Below, piece by piece: positions 32,211 to 43,218 of a stretch of 64,000 nt of DNA (positions within the stretch are counted from its first letter, which is position 1; each line of letters starts with the position of its first letter). A program made the position numbers and the translations under genes. The notes under the pieces were generated by a model that saw only the letters and a list, made by a program, of their open reading frames with translations, did no database searches and had not been told where the DNA came from. The DNA comes from Pyrenophora tritici-repentis (lineage: Eukaryota; Ascomycota; Dothideomycetes; Pleosporales; Pleosporaceae), in the NCBI RefSeq assembly GCF_003171515.1, contig NC_089394.1, positions 1,488,001-1,552,000 of the forward strand. Direction: 5' to 3'.

Positions 32211-35200
32211 ATGGGCAGCGACGACAGATACGATAAGGAGCCTAAGATCCCAAAGCTGACGAAGGAGAATCACGAGAAATGGTTCCGCAATAACAAACTG
32301 AAGCTGAAGGGAAAGGGAATCTTCTACACTATCGAAGTCACGAAGCACGCGTACGCCTGGATTGCACGACATGGAGCTGGCACCTCCACATCAACTGCCA
32401 ACACCTCTCAAGACCCGGCCGGCACTGTCAACCCTACAGAACAAGCAAGCGTCCTAGGCCTGACAAGCGACTTCGAACGACTGGGAGGTACATGGAACGC
32501 TGAAAAGGCAAAGGAATACGACAAGGATGAGGCTAAGGCACTGTTCTACATCACAAACAGTCTCCTTGATGATGACGACGCTCTCGCAGACGAGTACGAG
32601 ACTGCATCTGCCCTCTGGACCGCACTGAAGGTCAAGTACTCAAAGACTGATCAGTTGACAGCCAACAACATCATGACCAAGCTTCAGAACTTCACCTGGA
32701 AAGACGAGAAGGATGTCGACTACACGTGGGCAAAGCTAAAAGAATACCGCCGCAAGATTATTGCAGCTAAGCCTGCTGCCAAGGGACTCTACAATGATGA
32801 GGCACTTCTCCAGATCATGCTACGCGCTCTTCCAGAAAGCTACGGATCAGTAATCGACTATCTCGATGTCCAGACCTCTCTCACGGTTGACGAAAAGATT
32901 GCTGCACTCCGCACGAAGGAGCTGCGACTGAACGACACGGCTGAGCATGCAAATGTAGCATTCCCGAAGTACCGTCACCCGAATGACCATAGAAGCTCGG
33001 ACTCCTCGATGCGCGACCGCCCCCGTTCTACATCGCCTGAATTAGGCCCATCCACAGGATGCCTCCATTGTAAGGGAGAACACTGGGCCCGAGACTGCAA
33101 ATACAAGGGTGAAATTCAGGAATTCGGAAGAAAACTTCGAGAGAAAGACGAAAGAGCTGAGAGACGCGCAGCCAAGTCGAAGAGACCTTCTAGAAATGAG
33201 AACAAGAAGCGATCTGACAAACCTGTCAAGCCTACAGTTAAGACAACCTCGAGGCGCAAGCATGGGTACGCAGCCAAGAATCAGGATTCTGACTCTGGAA
33301 CGGACAATGGCTCCTCAGGCACGGACAGCGAGACCAGCCACGAGTCTACATCCGTGGAAACAGAATGTACGCAACACTGCCATATCTCTGCGGAACAAGC
33401 TAGTAAAAGCACACCGGCGAACTGGATTGCTGATACTGGTGCTTCATCACACATGACTGACAAGAGAAACCTGTTTAGAGGACCGCTAAAGCGCACGCCG
33501 CTCACCACTATCCAGGTTGGGGGAGGATTTCTTCATTCTACCCAACGTGGTACTGTTATGATGAAGGCACTGGATGGGACAACAGGATTACTCCGAAAGG
33601 TTCTCTACGTACCTAAGCTCGGCGTGAATCTAATCGCAGCAAGACGGTTGTGTAGGGAGGGACTTCAAGGCATTTTTGATGACAAGAACATGTATTTTAA
33701 GGACAAATCAAGAATCGCAGTACAAGCAGCACAGAAGGACGGTCTGTACATCGTAAGCCACATTGCAAGCAAGTACTCAGGAAAGGCGTTTATTGCAGGC
33801 AAGACTCGGACCGACAGCAACGATCAAAGCACTGCGGAGGAAAGTCAGGAGACACAACCCGAGACACAATCCGACCAGGACCCAGACGAATCCGAAGAAG
33901 ACAAGTCCACGAAGAAAGATCGCCGGAACTACAGGCTAATGCACAGACGGTTTGCTCACTACGGCCCAGCAATGCTACGAAACCTGTATAAGGTAACGAC
34001 AATTGAAAAGATTAAAGTACCCCCAGCCCACAGGCGCTTCTGTGACCCATGCCTTAAAGGCAAGATGAGGAATAAGATGAACAAAATCCTAGCAGAACAC
34101 AAAAAGGAGGTACTAGCACTAGTATCTCTTGACTTAGCTGGACCGTTCCCTACATCACTCCGCGGAAATAACTACCTTATGCAAATAATCTGCAACCACT
34201 CCCGAAAGAACTGGTCGATACCACTGAAAACCAAGGACCAGGCTATCCTAGAGCTACGCAGATGGAAGGCAAAGGTAGAGCTCCAGACTGGGAAGAAGGT
34301 GAAGGCCTGCAGATCAGACAATGCGCCAGAACTAAAGCTTGTGATAAACCAGTGGGAAACTGAAGACGGGGTTCAGGCCGACTACACCGTAATTGCGAGC
34401 TCGAATCAAAATGGACCAGTGGAGCGAAGCATCCAGACTGCCGAACACGCAATGAGGGCAATGCTCGATGATGCACAACTTCCTATTGAGTTCTGGGACG
34501 AGGCCGCTGAGGCTGACGCCTACATCCGCAATAGACTGCCAACAGGACCGCTGGTCGAGGGAAAACCCACGTCTCCAGAGCAGGTATTCTCAGGGAAACG
34601 CCCAGGCGTAGACCACGTACGAGTCTGGGGGAGCAAGTGTTACACCTATCTCAATCCAAAGACGCTGCCAGCGAAAGGGAGATTAGACAAGTTAGTGCAC
34701 CGTGGTCGAGCAGGCGTCTTTATGGGATATTCTGAAACTACAGACAAGCAGTTCAAAGTCTACTCTCCTGACCTTGGATATACGCATAGAGTTAGCGTCA
34801 TCCAAACTAATGAGAAGGTGCCAGGGGGAAAGATAGACCTGAACTTGAGAGTCAAATCAGGTCCAATGGGCACATCTAATGAGCTCATCCCACGGAAAGC
34901 CAGAGGAAGACCAAAGAAGAACCTAAATCAACTAACTAAACCCGACGCCCTGGATGTTGATATTGAACTGCCGCCATCATCGCCGCCACCATCGCCGCCA
35001 TCACCGCCGCCACCATCGCCGCCTACGCCAGCACCTGCGCACCCATCACCTACCATCACTCCACCCGCGCCAACAGTAGAGGATGAGAGCGAAGAAATGG
35101 AGGTAGACGAAGTTACCAACCCAGTAGCAGCCGAACCATCAGCTAGGTATCACTTCAGGACTCGGACCCAAAAGAGAAAGCGAGATACATTTGACGACAT

Positions 35201-37013
35201 GGAGGATGAACATCGCCAAGCCAAAATTGTCAAAGCTATGCTAGCTGTCCTACGAGAGAGCCGAGCTGACGAAGACCCCACAACTGAAATACCGACATCT
35301 ACGCACCACCATGAAGAGTCTGCACACGAGACGATTGTTAAAGCCTTCTATACGGTGATTGTAAGTGGAAACCTCGATGTCACGGGACGAGCAGAACTTA
35401 GCGGCAAAGCTTTCGCAGCAACAGAAGTTAAAGGCATTAGAATCCCTCAGACCTATAAACAAGCTATAAGCGACCCAGAGAACGCACTGAAGTGGAAAGA
35501 GGCAATTGAGGAAGAGATCAGGACTCTTGTGGGGAACGGAACTTGGGAAGAGCTTATTCCACCCCAGGGTGCAAACCTCGTCACCACAAAATGGGTGTTT
35601 ACTGTCAAGCTTAAAGTTGATGGTACGATTGAGAGGTTCAAGGCCAGACTTGTTGCTCGAGGGTTCAGTCAACAACACGGGATTGACTACACCGAGACTT
35701 TCGCCCCGACAGTACGAATGGACACCTTAAGGTTATTCCTTGCTACTGTTGCCAAACAGGGCATGGAATGCTGGCAGTGGGACATCAAGAACGCATTCAC
35801 TGAGTCATACTTAAAAGAAGACATCTACCTCACAACACCAGCTGGGGTAAAAGTTAAGAAAGGCAACGTTCTGAAGGTTTTGAGGAGTCTTTACGGACTT
35901 AAGCAAGCTGGACGAGATTGGAACCTGCTACTTAAGGGGTTCTTAACTGAGATCGGTTTTACACAGAGCCTTGCAGACCCCTGCCTATTCACGCATAAAG
36001 GCAGAGGTATTTCACTACTGGTTTATGTTGACGACATTGCTGCTGCCGCGAAACTCACTTCAGACCTAGCCTGGTTCGACGAAATGCTCCTTACGAGATT
36101 CAACTCCAAGAACCTGGGGGAGATTCGAAAGATCCTTGGAGTTAGAGTCACCCGCGATAGAGCTAACAAAGCTATTTACCTCGATCAACAGCAGTACCTA
36201 GAGACAGTCCTAGATAAGTACGGTATCACCTCAGCAAAGTACAAGTCAAAGAAGATCCCTGCTGCAGACTACGAACACCTAAAGCCTGCTACTCCTGAAG
36301 ACGCCAGAATCGACTCCACACAATATTCACAGATTATTGGAAGCTTAATGTACGCAATGGTATTCACGAGACCAGACATTGCCTTTGTACTTGGACGACT
36401 AGCCCAGTACATGAGAGACCCTGTAGAGATGCACGGGACTGCGTTAAAGAATCTAATGAGATATCTACGGTCAACAGTAAAGCAGAAGATTCGCTTCGGT
36501 CCAGGAGGAGATCACCAAAACGAGTTTGGGATCTACACCGACGCTGACTGGGCAAGCGATAAGACAGACCGGAAGAGCATGTCTGGGGGAGTCGGAATGT
36601 TCTATGGAGGACCATTCTCTTGGGCAGCAAAGAAGCAGAAGTCAGTGGCAACCTCAAGTGCTGAGTCTGAGTACATCTCACAAGCCATGTACGCCAAGCA
36701 GGGACAGTGGGCAGCTCAAGTACTCAGAGATCTCGGCCTGCACCAATACGTCAATGAGAACGGTATCACAGTCCAGATGTACGGTGACAATCAGGGAGCG
36801 ATTGCACTGGTGAAGAATCCGCATCTGCACGAACGTTCTAAGCACATTGACATCTGCTACCACTTCATTAGAGACCTAGCTGAGCAGAAGAAGCTCCAGA
36901 TTTCTTATATTCCGACTGACGAGATGGTTGCCGACGGAATGACTAAGCCACTGCAGAGAGTTGCTTTCGAAAGGTTTAAGAAGATGCTGGGAGTTATTGA
37001 TGAAGGGCACTAG
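32211..37013 (+). CDS. Copia gag-pol polyprotein, 1600 aa
   Basis: A single uninterrupted frame with domains in Copia order. Gag: N-terminal UBN2-like region and a zinc knuckle CLHCKGEHWARDC at about residue 283. Protease: WIADTGASSHMT, with the catalytic Asp near 408. Integrase: zinc-binding HRRFAHYG to CDPCLKGK near 577-625, then a catalytic core (SLDLAGPFPTS, CRSDNAPELK, NGPVERSIQTAEH). A proline-rich linker follows at about 920-950. Reverse transcriptase: KWVFTVKLKVDGTIERFKAR, active site YVDDIAAA near 1271. RNase H: YTDADWASD near 1441 and the DNQGAIAL block. All catalytic motifs are present, so the element could be active. The start ATG has context AAGATGGGC. Confidence 0.95.
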   Translation: MGSDDRYDKEPKIPKLTKENHEKWFRNNKLKLKGKGIFYTIEVTKHAYAWIARHGAGTSTSTANTSQDPAGTVNPTEQASVLGLTSDFERLGGTWNAEKAKEYDKDEAKALFYITNSLLDDDDALADEYETASALWTALKVKYSKTDQLTANNIMTKLQNFTWKDEKDVDYTWAKLKEYRRKIIAAKPAAKGLYNDEALLQIMLRALPESYGSVIDYLDVQTSLTVDEKIAALRTKELRLNDTAEHANVAFPKYRHPNDHRSSDSSMRDRPRSTSPELGPSTGCLHCKGEHWARDCKYKGEIQEFGRKLREKDERAERRAAKSKRPSRNENKKRSDKPVKPTVKTTSRRKHGYAAKNQDSDSGTDNGSSGTDSETSHESTSVETECTQHCHISAEQASKSTPANWIADTGASSHMTDKRNLFRGPLKRTPLTTIQVGGGFLHSTQRGTVMMKALDGTTGLLRKVLYVPKLGVNLIAARRLCREGLQGIFDDKNMYFKDKSRIAVQAAQKDGLYIVSHIASKYSGKAFIAGKTRTDSNDQSTAEESQETQPETQSDQDPDESEEDKSTKKDRRNYRLMHRRFAHYGPAMLRNLYKVTTIEKIKVPPAHRRFCDPCLKGKMRNKMNKILAEHKKEVLALVSLDLAGPFPTSLRGNNYLMQIICNHSRKNWSIPLKTKDQAILELRRWKAKVELQTGKKVKACRSDNAPELKLVINQWETEDGVQADYTVIASSNQNGPVERSIQTAEHAMRAMLDDAQLPIEFWDEAAEADAYIRNRLPTGPLVEGKPTSPEQVFSGKRPGVDHVRVWGSKCYTYLNPKTLPAKGRLDKLVHRGRAGVFMGYSETTDKQFKVYSPDLGYTHRVSVIQTNEKVPGGKIDLNLRVKSGPMGTSNELIPRKARGRPKKNLNQLTKPDALDVDIELPPSSPPPSPPSPPPPSPPTPAPAHPSPTITPPAPTVEDESEEMEVDEVTNPVAAEPSARYHFRTRTQKRKRDTFDDMEDEHRQAKIVKAMLAVLRESRADEDPTTEIPTSTHHHEESAHETIVKAFYTVIVSGNLDVTGRAELSGKAFAATEVKGIRIPQTYKQAISDPENALKWKEAIEEEIRTLVGNGTWEELIPPQGANLVTTKWVFTVKLKVDGTIERFKARLVARGFSQQHGIDYTETFAPTVRMDTLRLFLATVAKQGMECWQWDIKNAFTESYLKEDIYLTTPAGVKVKKGNVLKVLRSLYGLKQAGRDWNLLLKGFLTEIGFTQSLADPCLFTHKGRGISLLVYVDDIAAAAKLTSDLAWFDEMLLTRFNSKNLGEIRKILGVRVTRDRANKAIYLDQQQYLETVLDKYGITSAKYKSKKIPAADYEHLKPATPEDARIDSTQYSQIIGSLMYAMVFTRPDIAFVLGRLAQYMRDPVEMHGTALKNLMRYLRSTVKQKIRFGPGGDHQNEFGIYTDADWASDKTDRKSMSGGVGMFYGGPFSWAAKKQKSVATSSAESEYISQAMYAKQGQWAAQVLRDLGLHQYVNENGITVQMYGDNQGAIALVKNPHLHERSKHIDICYHFIRDLAEQKKLQISYIPTDEMVADGMTKPLQRVAFERFKKMLGVIDEGH

Positions 37014-37030
37014 AACAAGTCACGTAAGGC

Positions 37031-37041
37031 CTGTGGGGGAG
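37031..37041 (+). promoter_or_regulatory. Copia polypurine tract
   Basis: GTGGGGGAG lies immediately before the 3' LTR, where plus-strand DNA synthesis is primed. Confidence 0.7.
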
Positions 37042-37283
37042 TGTTGAGAATACAGTCCATAAGTGACTTGGTGGTATCAAGCGGAGGAGTAGTCACATGA
37101 TTGGTGACACGTGCAGGTGGGTCCTAGCGGGGAGCTTGGACGCAGCTGCACGCAACACGGATCTACGAACGTGTGAATAGCTCCTTAGTCAATAATACGA
37201 ATCTGTACCACCACTACCGTTGTGCCTTAGAGAGCGCTCTATTAGGTAGTCATACTACTACTAATAGTGCCAGCTTCTCAATA
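37042..37283 (+). repeat. Copia 3' LTR
   Basis: 242 bp, matching the 5' LTR; followed by the target duplication CATCC. Confidence 0.93.
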
Positions 37284-37288
37284 CATCC

Positions 37289-38161
37289 CGCATTAACGAG
37301 AAACCCTCCTGACCGAGATGAGATTCAAACTTCAGCATTTCTTTTACTTCTACGCAGCCTTGTATAGATATAGAACGTGTGCTATCATGTATTAGAGCTT
37401 TCTCTACGAGCCACCAGCTTGCTACGGCAAAATTACACAACTTTGGTCGTGCTGTCGATTATTTTACGTGCGGCGTCTAAGGGCATTTTCGCTTCTCACC
37501 CCTGCTTTGCTACAGCGGCCTACACGTATGCTACTTTCGGTGCGCCTAGACAGTAGATTAATTAATTAAGCACACTCTTCTAAGCTTGCAAGGTAATACG
37601 ACTTGTGTACATGCATTCCGGCAGTTACTCCGGATTGGCGTATTTCGCCAAGCGCATTGAGCTGTACCGGAGAACTTAGCGAGCTTACGTGGCGCTAAGG
37701 TAATCTAAGGTGGGGGTGTATCGTATGCTACGCTATGCCCAGTCGGCTGGGCGTGTGGCGCTCGCTGGGAACGCTCACCGCCACAACGCTGATGGCTACT
37801 TTAAGCCGCTAGCGCGCACGTGGGCCGGTGCCATAGAGGGCCCCAGTAGCGCAGATGATCCCAAAGAATTACAGGGGAGGAGCATGAGCAAACCAGTGAG
37901 GACTCACTTTACTACTATGACTATAAATGCTATTTAGACTGCAATCACATACCCGTGAGACAACATACGTGTCATCGTGTGCCTAAACCTCATCTAATAC
38001 TAGCCTCCGCACAAGTGCCATTTCGCGTTGCTATGCAGTCCTAGCAGCGCCTGACTCAACTAAACTCTTCCAACATGCTGCCTCGATTGCCGTGTAGGCA
38101 AAAGACACTCACGTCAGTACCCTTTGCCGTAAGGTAGCCTTTTGACCACGATCGAGGTCTT
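37289..38161. other. Gene-free stretch right of the Copia element
   Basis: No coding-like frame, repeat family or RNA gene recognised. Confidence 0.45.
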
Positions 38162-39199
38162 TCAACATTTCGACATATCCAACAGAGCACTCCGCGCCTT
38201 CCATTTCTGTCTTAGGGTGTACACCCACTCGTCTAAGAACATCCACAGCCAAAGAACCGCAAAGCAAAGGGCGATAACAGCGGTCCCTACGATGCTAATC
38301 GCGCTGAACCAGCGAGATGCATGCCAAACAGAAACCCAGTGTACAGCCAGCGACTGATCAGCTGCAAGTGCGACCTGCATGGAGTTGAGGATGGTAGACA
38401 CCACAGCAAACACGAACAGCACAGGCCCGTATAGTCGCGCAAAATAGTCGCCATACTGTCCATGCACCTGCTCAAAGTGAAACTTGCGCAGGAGGAACGG
38501 GGCGTAGAAGTTAAGTCGCGTCAGCCTCAGCTCTCCGAAGCAGTACCGCCTTGATACAGCTGAGTCCTGAATGCCGTTCAGGTCCGAGGTGAAATGGCAG
38601 AAGGATGCCCAGTCCACATCCTTAGGAATAAGGCGAAGGCTATCCTGCTGAGCAAGGTAAAAGTCTGATTCGTGCCTGATCAAGTAGCGGTACGTCCGCA
38701 AGAAGCCAGCCGCGGCCGCGTGAAGGTTCCTGCTACCATCGTCCGGCGATCCTAGCTTTTGATTAAGATACACCTCCCAGAAATCGTGCGACAGAAGATA
38801 TCGTGGAATAGGTTTGATAAATATGCGGTCGTGTATCCACACAAGATGCAGACGGGCCTCTTCTGTTACGATGATCTCGCGACCTTTAACGCGCTGGCGG
38901 TGTAGAGGGTTGATATTCGCGCTCGACAAGGTCGTCATGATCCACAGACGCGGTGCCATTCTGTCGAGATCTTCTGACCACAGGTCGTCATAAAGGAACT
39001 TTTTCGTACGATCGAGGTCTTTGAGTAGAAGAGAAGGCTGGCCAGGCAAGGTTTCGCTCTGCGCTGCGCCGGGTCCCGGCACTAGATCGTGAACAAGCTG
39101 ATTTGCTTTAGAAAAGGGTGGCATGACTGTTCGATGAAGATATGGAAAAGTCTGGTCTGTAGCTGTGAACTCTTTTAGGCGATGTCTAGATGGCAGCAT
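38162..39199 (-). CDS. DUF6601-type integral membrane protein
   Basis: A single-exon frame of 345 residues; Met at 39121 (MPPFSKANQ) is an alternative start. The middle carries the pattern LHRQRVKGREIIVTEEARLHLVWIHDRIFIKPIPRYLL followed by GFLRTYRYLIRHESDF, which I recognise from the fungal DUF6601 family. The C-terminal third has two transmembrane helices (LYGPVLFVFAVVSTILNSM and FSAISIVGTAVIALCFAVLW), the first followed by a short loop. Function of the family is unknown. It is head to head with the NLR gene, so the two may share a promoter. No frame damage. Confidence 0.75.
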   Translation of the reverse strand: MLPSRHRLKEFTATDQTFPYLHRTVMPPFSKANQLVHDLVPGPGAAQSETLPGQPSLLLKDLDRTKKFLYDDLWSEDLDRMAPRLWIMTTLSSANINPLHRQRVKGREIIVTEEARLHLVWIHDRIFIKPIPRYLLSHDFWEVYLNQKLGSPDDGSRNLHAAAAGFLRTYRYLIRHESDFYLAQQDSLRLIPKDVDWASFCHFTSDLNGIQDSAVSRRYCFGELRLTRLNFYAPFLLRKFHFEQVHGQYGDYFARLYGPVLFVFAVVSTILNSMQVALAADQSLAVHWVSVWHASRWFSAISIVGTAVIALCFAVLWLWMFLDEWVYTLRQKWKARSALLDMSKC

Positions 39200-39472
39200 T
39201 GGCCCATAGAGGACAGCCAGATGAACTCAGCCGCACCGCGCGCCAGCAAACGCAGGTGGCAGTCAGCCTGGCGCCGCAGCCTGGTCTCTCAGCCTTGTCA
39301 CTTTAGCCTGAATACTACTTGCACCACTTCTCGTCTATTTCGCTCTTACTCTCCTATAATCTTCTGTTGCAACAATCTTATCTATTAACAGCTTAAGCAG
39401 ACGCTGCTTCCTGACAGGCGTAATGGTGAGTAGGCCGCAGAACGAAGCGTGCCAAGGCTGACGCGGAACTAG

Positions 39473-42400
39473 GTCCGGCCCGTTACTAACGATGACATCG
39501 GCCTGAAGATACTCCGCGAGGCACCGGTAGAAGCAGAACAAAGCATCGAGTACGTTCACTTCCAACATTTGTCTAGTCAAACTTCTACTAACTTATCTAG
39601 CATCATCGCAGTCCACGGCCTCGGCGCCCATCCCGATGACAGCTGGTGCACGAATGCGGGCACTAAGGAAAGCCCCCAGTGGGTTAACTGGCTCGAGGAG
39701 GAAAGCATGCTGCCGGCGGTGGCGCCGAACGCGCGCATCATGCGATACGGATACCAGTCGCAGTGGTTCGGCAAGGAGATGATGCAGCAGAGCATTTCTA
39801 CAGTGGCAGAGCGGTTACTGAGAGCCTTAAAGCGAACGAGAAAGGTACAAATTGTCTTTAGCAGGTGTTGAATGTCTGCTAAGTCGATCAGGATGTTCCG
39901 TTTCGCCCACTAATGTTTGTAGCGCACTGCTTTGGCGGACTAGTTGTGCTTAAGGTAAGGAAGTAAACTCGATAGTAAAGCGCTAGCAGCTGATGTCTTC
40001 CTAGACACTGTTGGAAGCCGAACAATACCAGAAGGACTGGCCTGGCGTGTTCTTATCGACGACCGGCCTGATCTTCTTCGGTACTCCGTTTCGAGGCGCG
40101 GAAGGGATGAACCAGATGGAGATGCTGGAGGCGGCGCGCCGCGAGTACCACGAGGATCAGGTACAGCCCACCGCTCTCGAGGTGCTGCAGCCGGGGAATA
40201 TGTACCTGAGAGAGGTGGTCGACAGCTACTTGAAGAAGACGCGGGGCCAGACAAACAAGATACAGATTGCATGCTTCTTTGAGCTCAAGTCGAGCAACGT
40301 GGGAAGGATCGTGGGAAAGGAGGATCGGACGGTAGGTGCTCAAGAGTGGTGCATAACGTATCGAGCTAACTGCATGCACAGCGGTTTGTGGTCAGCGAGA
40401 GCTCTGGTTGCCTTGATCTATCGGACGCAACGAGCAAATACTCGCTCTCGCGCACCCACTTTGACATGAATAAGTTCGCAAAGGCTTCAGAGAAAGACTT
40501 TGAGACGGTAGCCGACGTAGTTAAGGATATGGCTGAAGGATCTCCCACACTTTTGTGGGCTCGCTCTCAATGTAATCACACGTCCTAGAGTAGATGAAAA
40601 TAGACGAAGATTGACTGTTATGGCAGACCACGGCAAGCACAAGATCGAGTTCAGTCTCCGAGGCGTGCCCATTGTGAGCCAGTTCGTCGCCCGAGATGTC
40701 GAGATGCAAGCGCTCGAGAAGGTCCTTCTCGATGCCTTGCCCGCAACAAGGCGTCGGCGGAAGGTCGTCGTCGTCCACGGCCTTGGCGGCATCGGCAAGA
40801 CGCAGCTGGCGGTGGAGTTTGCACGGAAGCACCACCACCAGTTTAGTGCCGTGTTCTGGCTCGATGGGTCGTCCGCGGCTAGTCTGAAGCAGTCGTTTGT
40901 CGACATAGTGCAAAAAATCCCGCGCGGCGAGCTGACGGCGGACGGTGCAGCGCAACTCAGCGATGCGACTGTAGAGGCTGATGTGGCGGTCCGCGAGTGT
41001 CAGCGGTGGCTGTCCATCCCGTCGAACCCACACTGGCTTTTGCTTATCGACAACGTAGATCGCGATCACCACGATCAAGAGGACCCACAGGCGTACCACG
41101 TGCAGGCGTTCTTCCCGCATGGCGATCATGGCTCGATTCTAATCACGAGCCGGCTGGCTAATCTTCAAAGACTGGGCTCGGGAGTCAATGTGGGAATAGT
41201 AGCGGCAGAGCAAGCACGTGCTATATTGGAGAACAACGCTGGCAGGGTAGTCGAGAGTAAGTGGGAGACTTTAGTGAAGAAGTGGAGAGGTTGCTGATGT
41301 AGGCTGAATAGACGCCGACATGGTGCTTGAGCTCCTCCGTGGACTCCCTCTCGCCCTCACGCAAGCTGGGTCGTACATGCGCGAGACTAACATGTCAGCA
41401 TTAACGTACGCGAAGCACTACAGCCGAACATGGGAGCGGCTAATGAAGAGCGAAGAGAGCTTTCCGCTAGAGGAGTATAGCGACCGAAGCGTGTTAACGA
41501 CGTGGACTATGTCGTATAAGCAGGTGCAGCGGAAGAGCGAAGAAGCTGCTTGCCTGCTGAAGCTGTGGGGGTTCCTCGACAGCGGGGAGGTGTGGTATGA
41601 GCTAATCGCGGCAGGCTCAGACCTAGCAGCAGAGGTGGACGCTCCGGCGTGGCTGCTTGCGGTCACAGAGGACGAGCTGGCGTTCGGCGAGGCCATGGGG
41701 CTGTTGTCGCGCTACTCACTCGCAGAGGGGAGAGAAGGCACAGATAGTCACTCGATGCACTCGGTGCTGCACAGATGGTGCGGATACGTGGCGGGAAAGC
41801 ATGAGCGGCAGGAGCTAGGTTGCTTGGCGGCAGGGCTGGTGGCGTGGAGTGTGCCTCTAGAGTCAGACGCAGAATTCTTGAAGAAGCGAAAGCGGGTCAT
41901 GGCGCATGGTCTGCGTGTTAGTGGATGGATTGAGGAGGACAGCGGATTAGGTAAGGAGAAGGTGGTTGAGGTATTGATAAGACCAGACCATTTTCACAAC
42001 CTTGGGTACTTGCTCAATGACGAAGACAGGCAGTGAGCACTGCAGATGTACCAGCGGGCACTGAAAGGCAAAGAGAAGGCATGGGGACTAGAGCACACAT
42101 CAACACTCTCCACAGTCAACAACTTAGGCCTTCTCTATGTAGACCTAGGCCGGCTTGACGAGGCGGAGAAGATGTACCAGCGGGCGCTGCAAGGCTACGA
42201 GAAGGCATGGGGACCAGAGCATACATCAACACTCAACACACTCAACATACTCAACAACTTGGGCAACCTCTATGCGGGCCTAGGCCGGCTTGATGAGGCA
42301 GAGAAGATGCTACAGCGGGCGCTGCAAGGCAAAGAGAAGGCATGGGGACTAGAGCACACATCAACACTCGACACAGTCAACGACTTGGGCAACCTCTATG

Positions 42401-43218
42401 CGGACCTAGGCCGGCTTGAAGAGGCGGAGAAGATGTACCAGCGGGCGCTGCAAGGCTTCGAGAAGGCATGGGGACCAGAGCACACATCAACACTCTCTAC
42501 AGTCAACAACTTGGGCATCCTCTATGCGGACCTAGGCCGGCTTGATGAGGCGGAGAAGATGCTACAGCGGGCGCTGCAAGGCTACGAGAAGGCATGGGGA
42601 CCAGAGCACACATCAACACTCGACACAGTCAACAACTTGGGCATCCTCTATGCGGACCTAGGCCGGCTTGACGAGGCGGAGAAGATGTACCAGCGGGCGC
42701 TGCAAGGCTTCGAGAAGGCATGGGGACTAGAGCACACATCAACACTCAACACAGTCAACAACTTGGGCATCCTCTATAAGAACCTAGGCCGGCTTGACGA
42801 GGCGGAGAAGATGTACCAGCGGGCGCTGCAAGGCTTCGAGAAGGCATGGGGACTAGAGCACACATCAACACTCTCTACAGTCAACAACTTGGGCAACCTC
42901 TATGCGGGCCTAGGCTGGCTTGACGAGGCGGAGAAGATGTACCAGCGGGCGCTGCAAGGCTACGAGAAGGCATGGGGACCAGAGCATACATCAACACTCA
43001 ACACAGTCAACAACTTGGGCATCCTCTATAAGAACCTAGGCCGGCTTGACCAGGCGGAGAAGATGTACCAGCGGGCGCTAGCTGGATACGAGAAAACGTT
43101 TGGAGAGTGTAACGAAAAGTGTCAGGCCTTGCGTGACAATCTAGCAGCTCTAGCAAGCGAGAAAGAAGAAAGAAGAAGGAGAAGGAGAAGAAGAGGAAGA
43201 AAGAGAAGAACAGATTGA
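39473..43218 (+). pseudogene. NOD-like receptor: lipase-like / NB-ARC / TPR, with in-frame TGA
   Basis: Fungal NLR of the hydrolase-NB-ARC-TPR type. N-terminal alpha/beta-hydrolase domain over several exons (39473-39844, 39892-39954, 40005-40331, 40382 to about 40545): IIAVHGLGAHPDDSW, nucleophile region FVAHCFGGLVVL (Cys where active lipases have Ser), LIFFGTPFRG. NB-ARC from about 40600 to 41256: P-loop VHGLGGIGKTQLA, LLLIDNVD, ILITSR. After a 55-nt intron comes GLPLALTQAG and a winged-helix-like region (41312-42033). Nine TPRs of 42 residues follow (42046-43160), ending in a Lys/Arg tail. Damage: TGA at 42034 in frame between NB-ARC and TPRs. The join near 40545-40600 needs a very short intron or a frameshift. 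The first exon upstream of 39473 is unresolved; a donor at 39425 suggests one exists. Confidence 0.8.
42046..43160 (+). repeat. Nine near-identical 126-bp TPR-coding repeats
   Basis: Each unit encodes the pattern MYQRALQGYEKAWGPEHTST plus a helix pair ending GRLDEAEK. Units differ at a few residues only (Y/F/K after QG, P/L before EH, Y/L after M). One unit carries three extra residues. High identity suggests recent expansion or gene conversion. Confidence 0.9.

Larger units (their letters stand above)
31511..37283 (+). mobile_element. Apparently intact Ty1/Copia LTR retrotransposon
   Basis: Two 242-bp LTRs (31511-31752 and 37042-37283) with inverted ends TGTTGAGAA / TTCTCAATA, a 5-bp target duplication CATCC at 31506-31510 and 37284-37288, a primer-binding site, a polypurine tract and one unbroken 1600-codon polyprotein. 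The LTRs look identical by eye, so insertion should be very recent. It is nested within the Starship, between cargo genes, and disrupts none of them. Confidence 0.95.
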
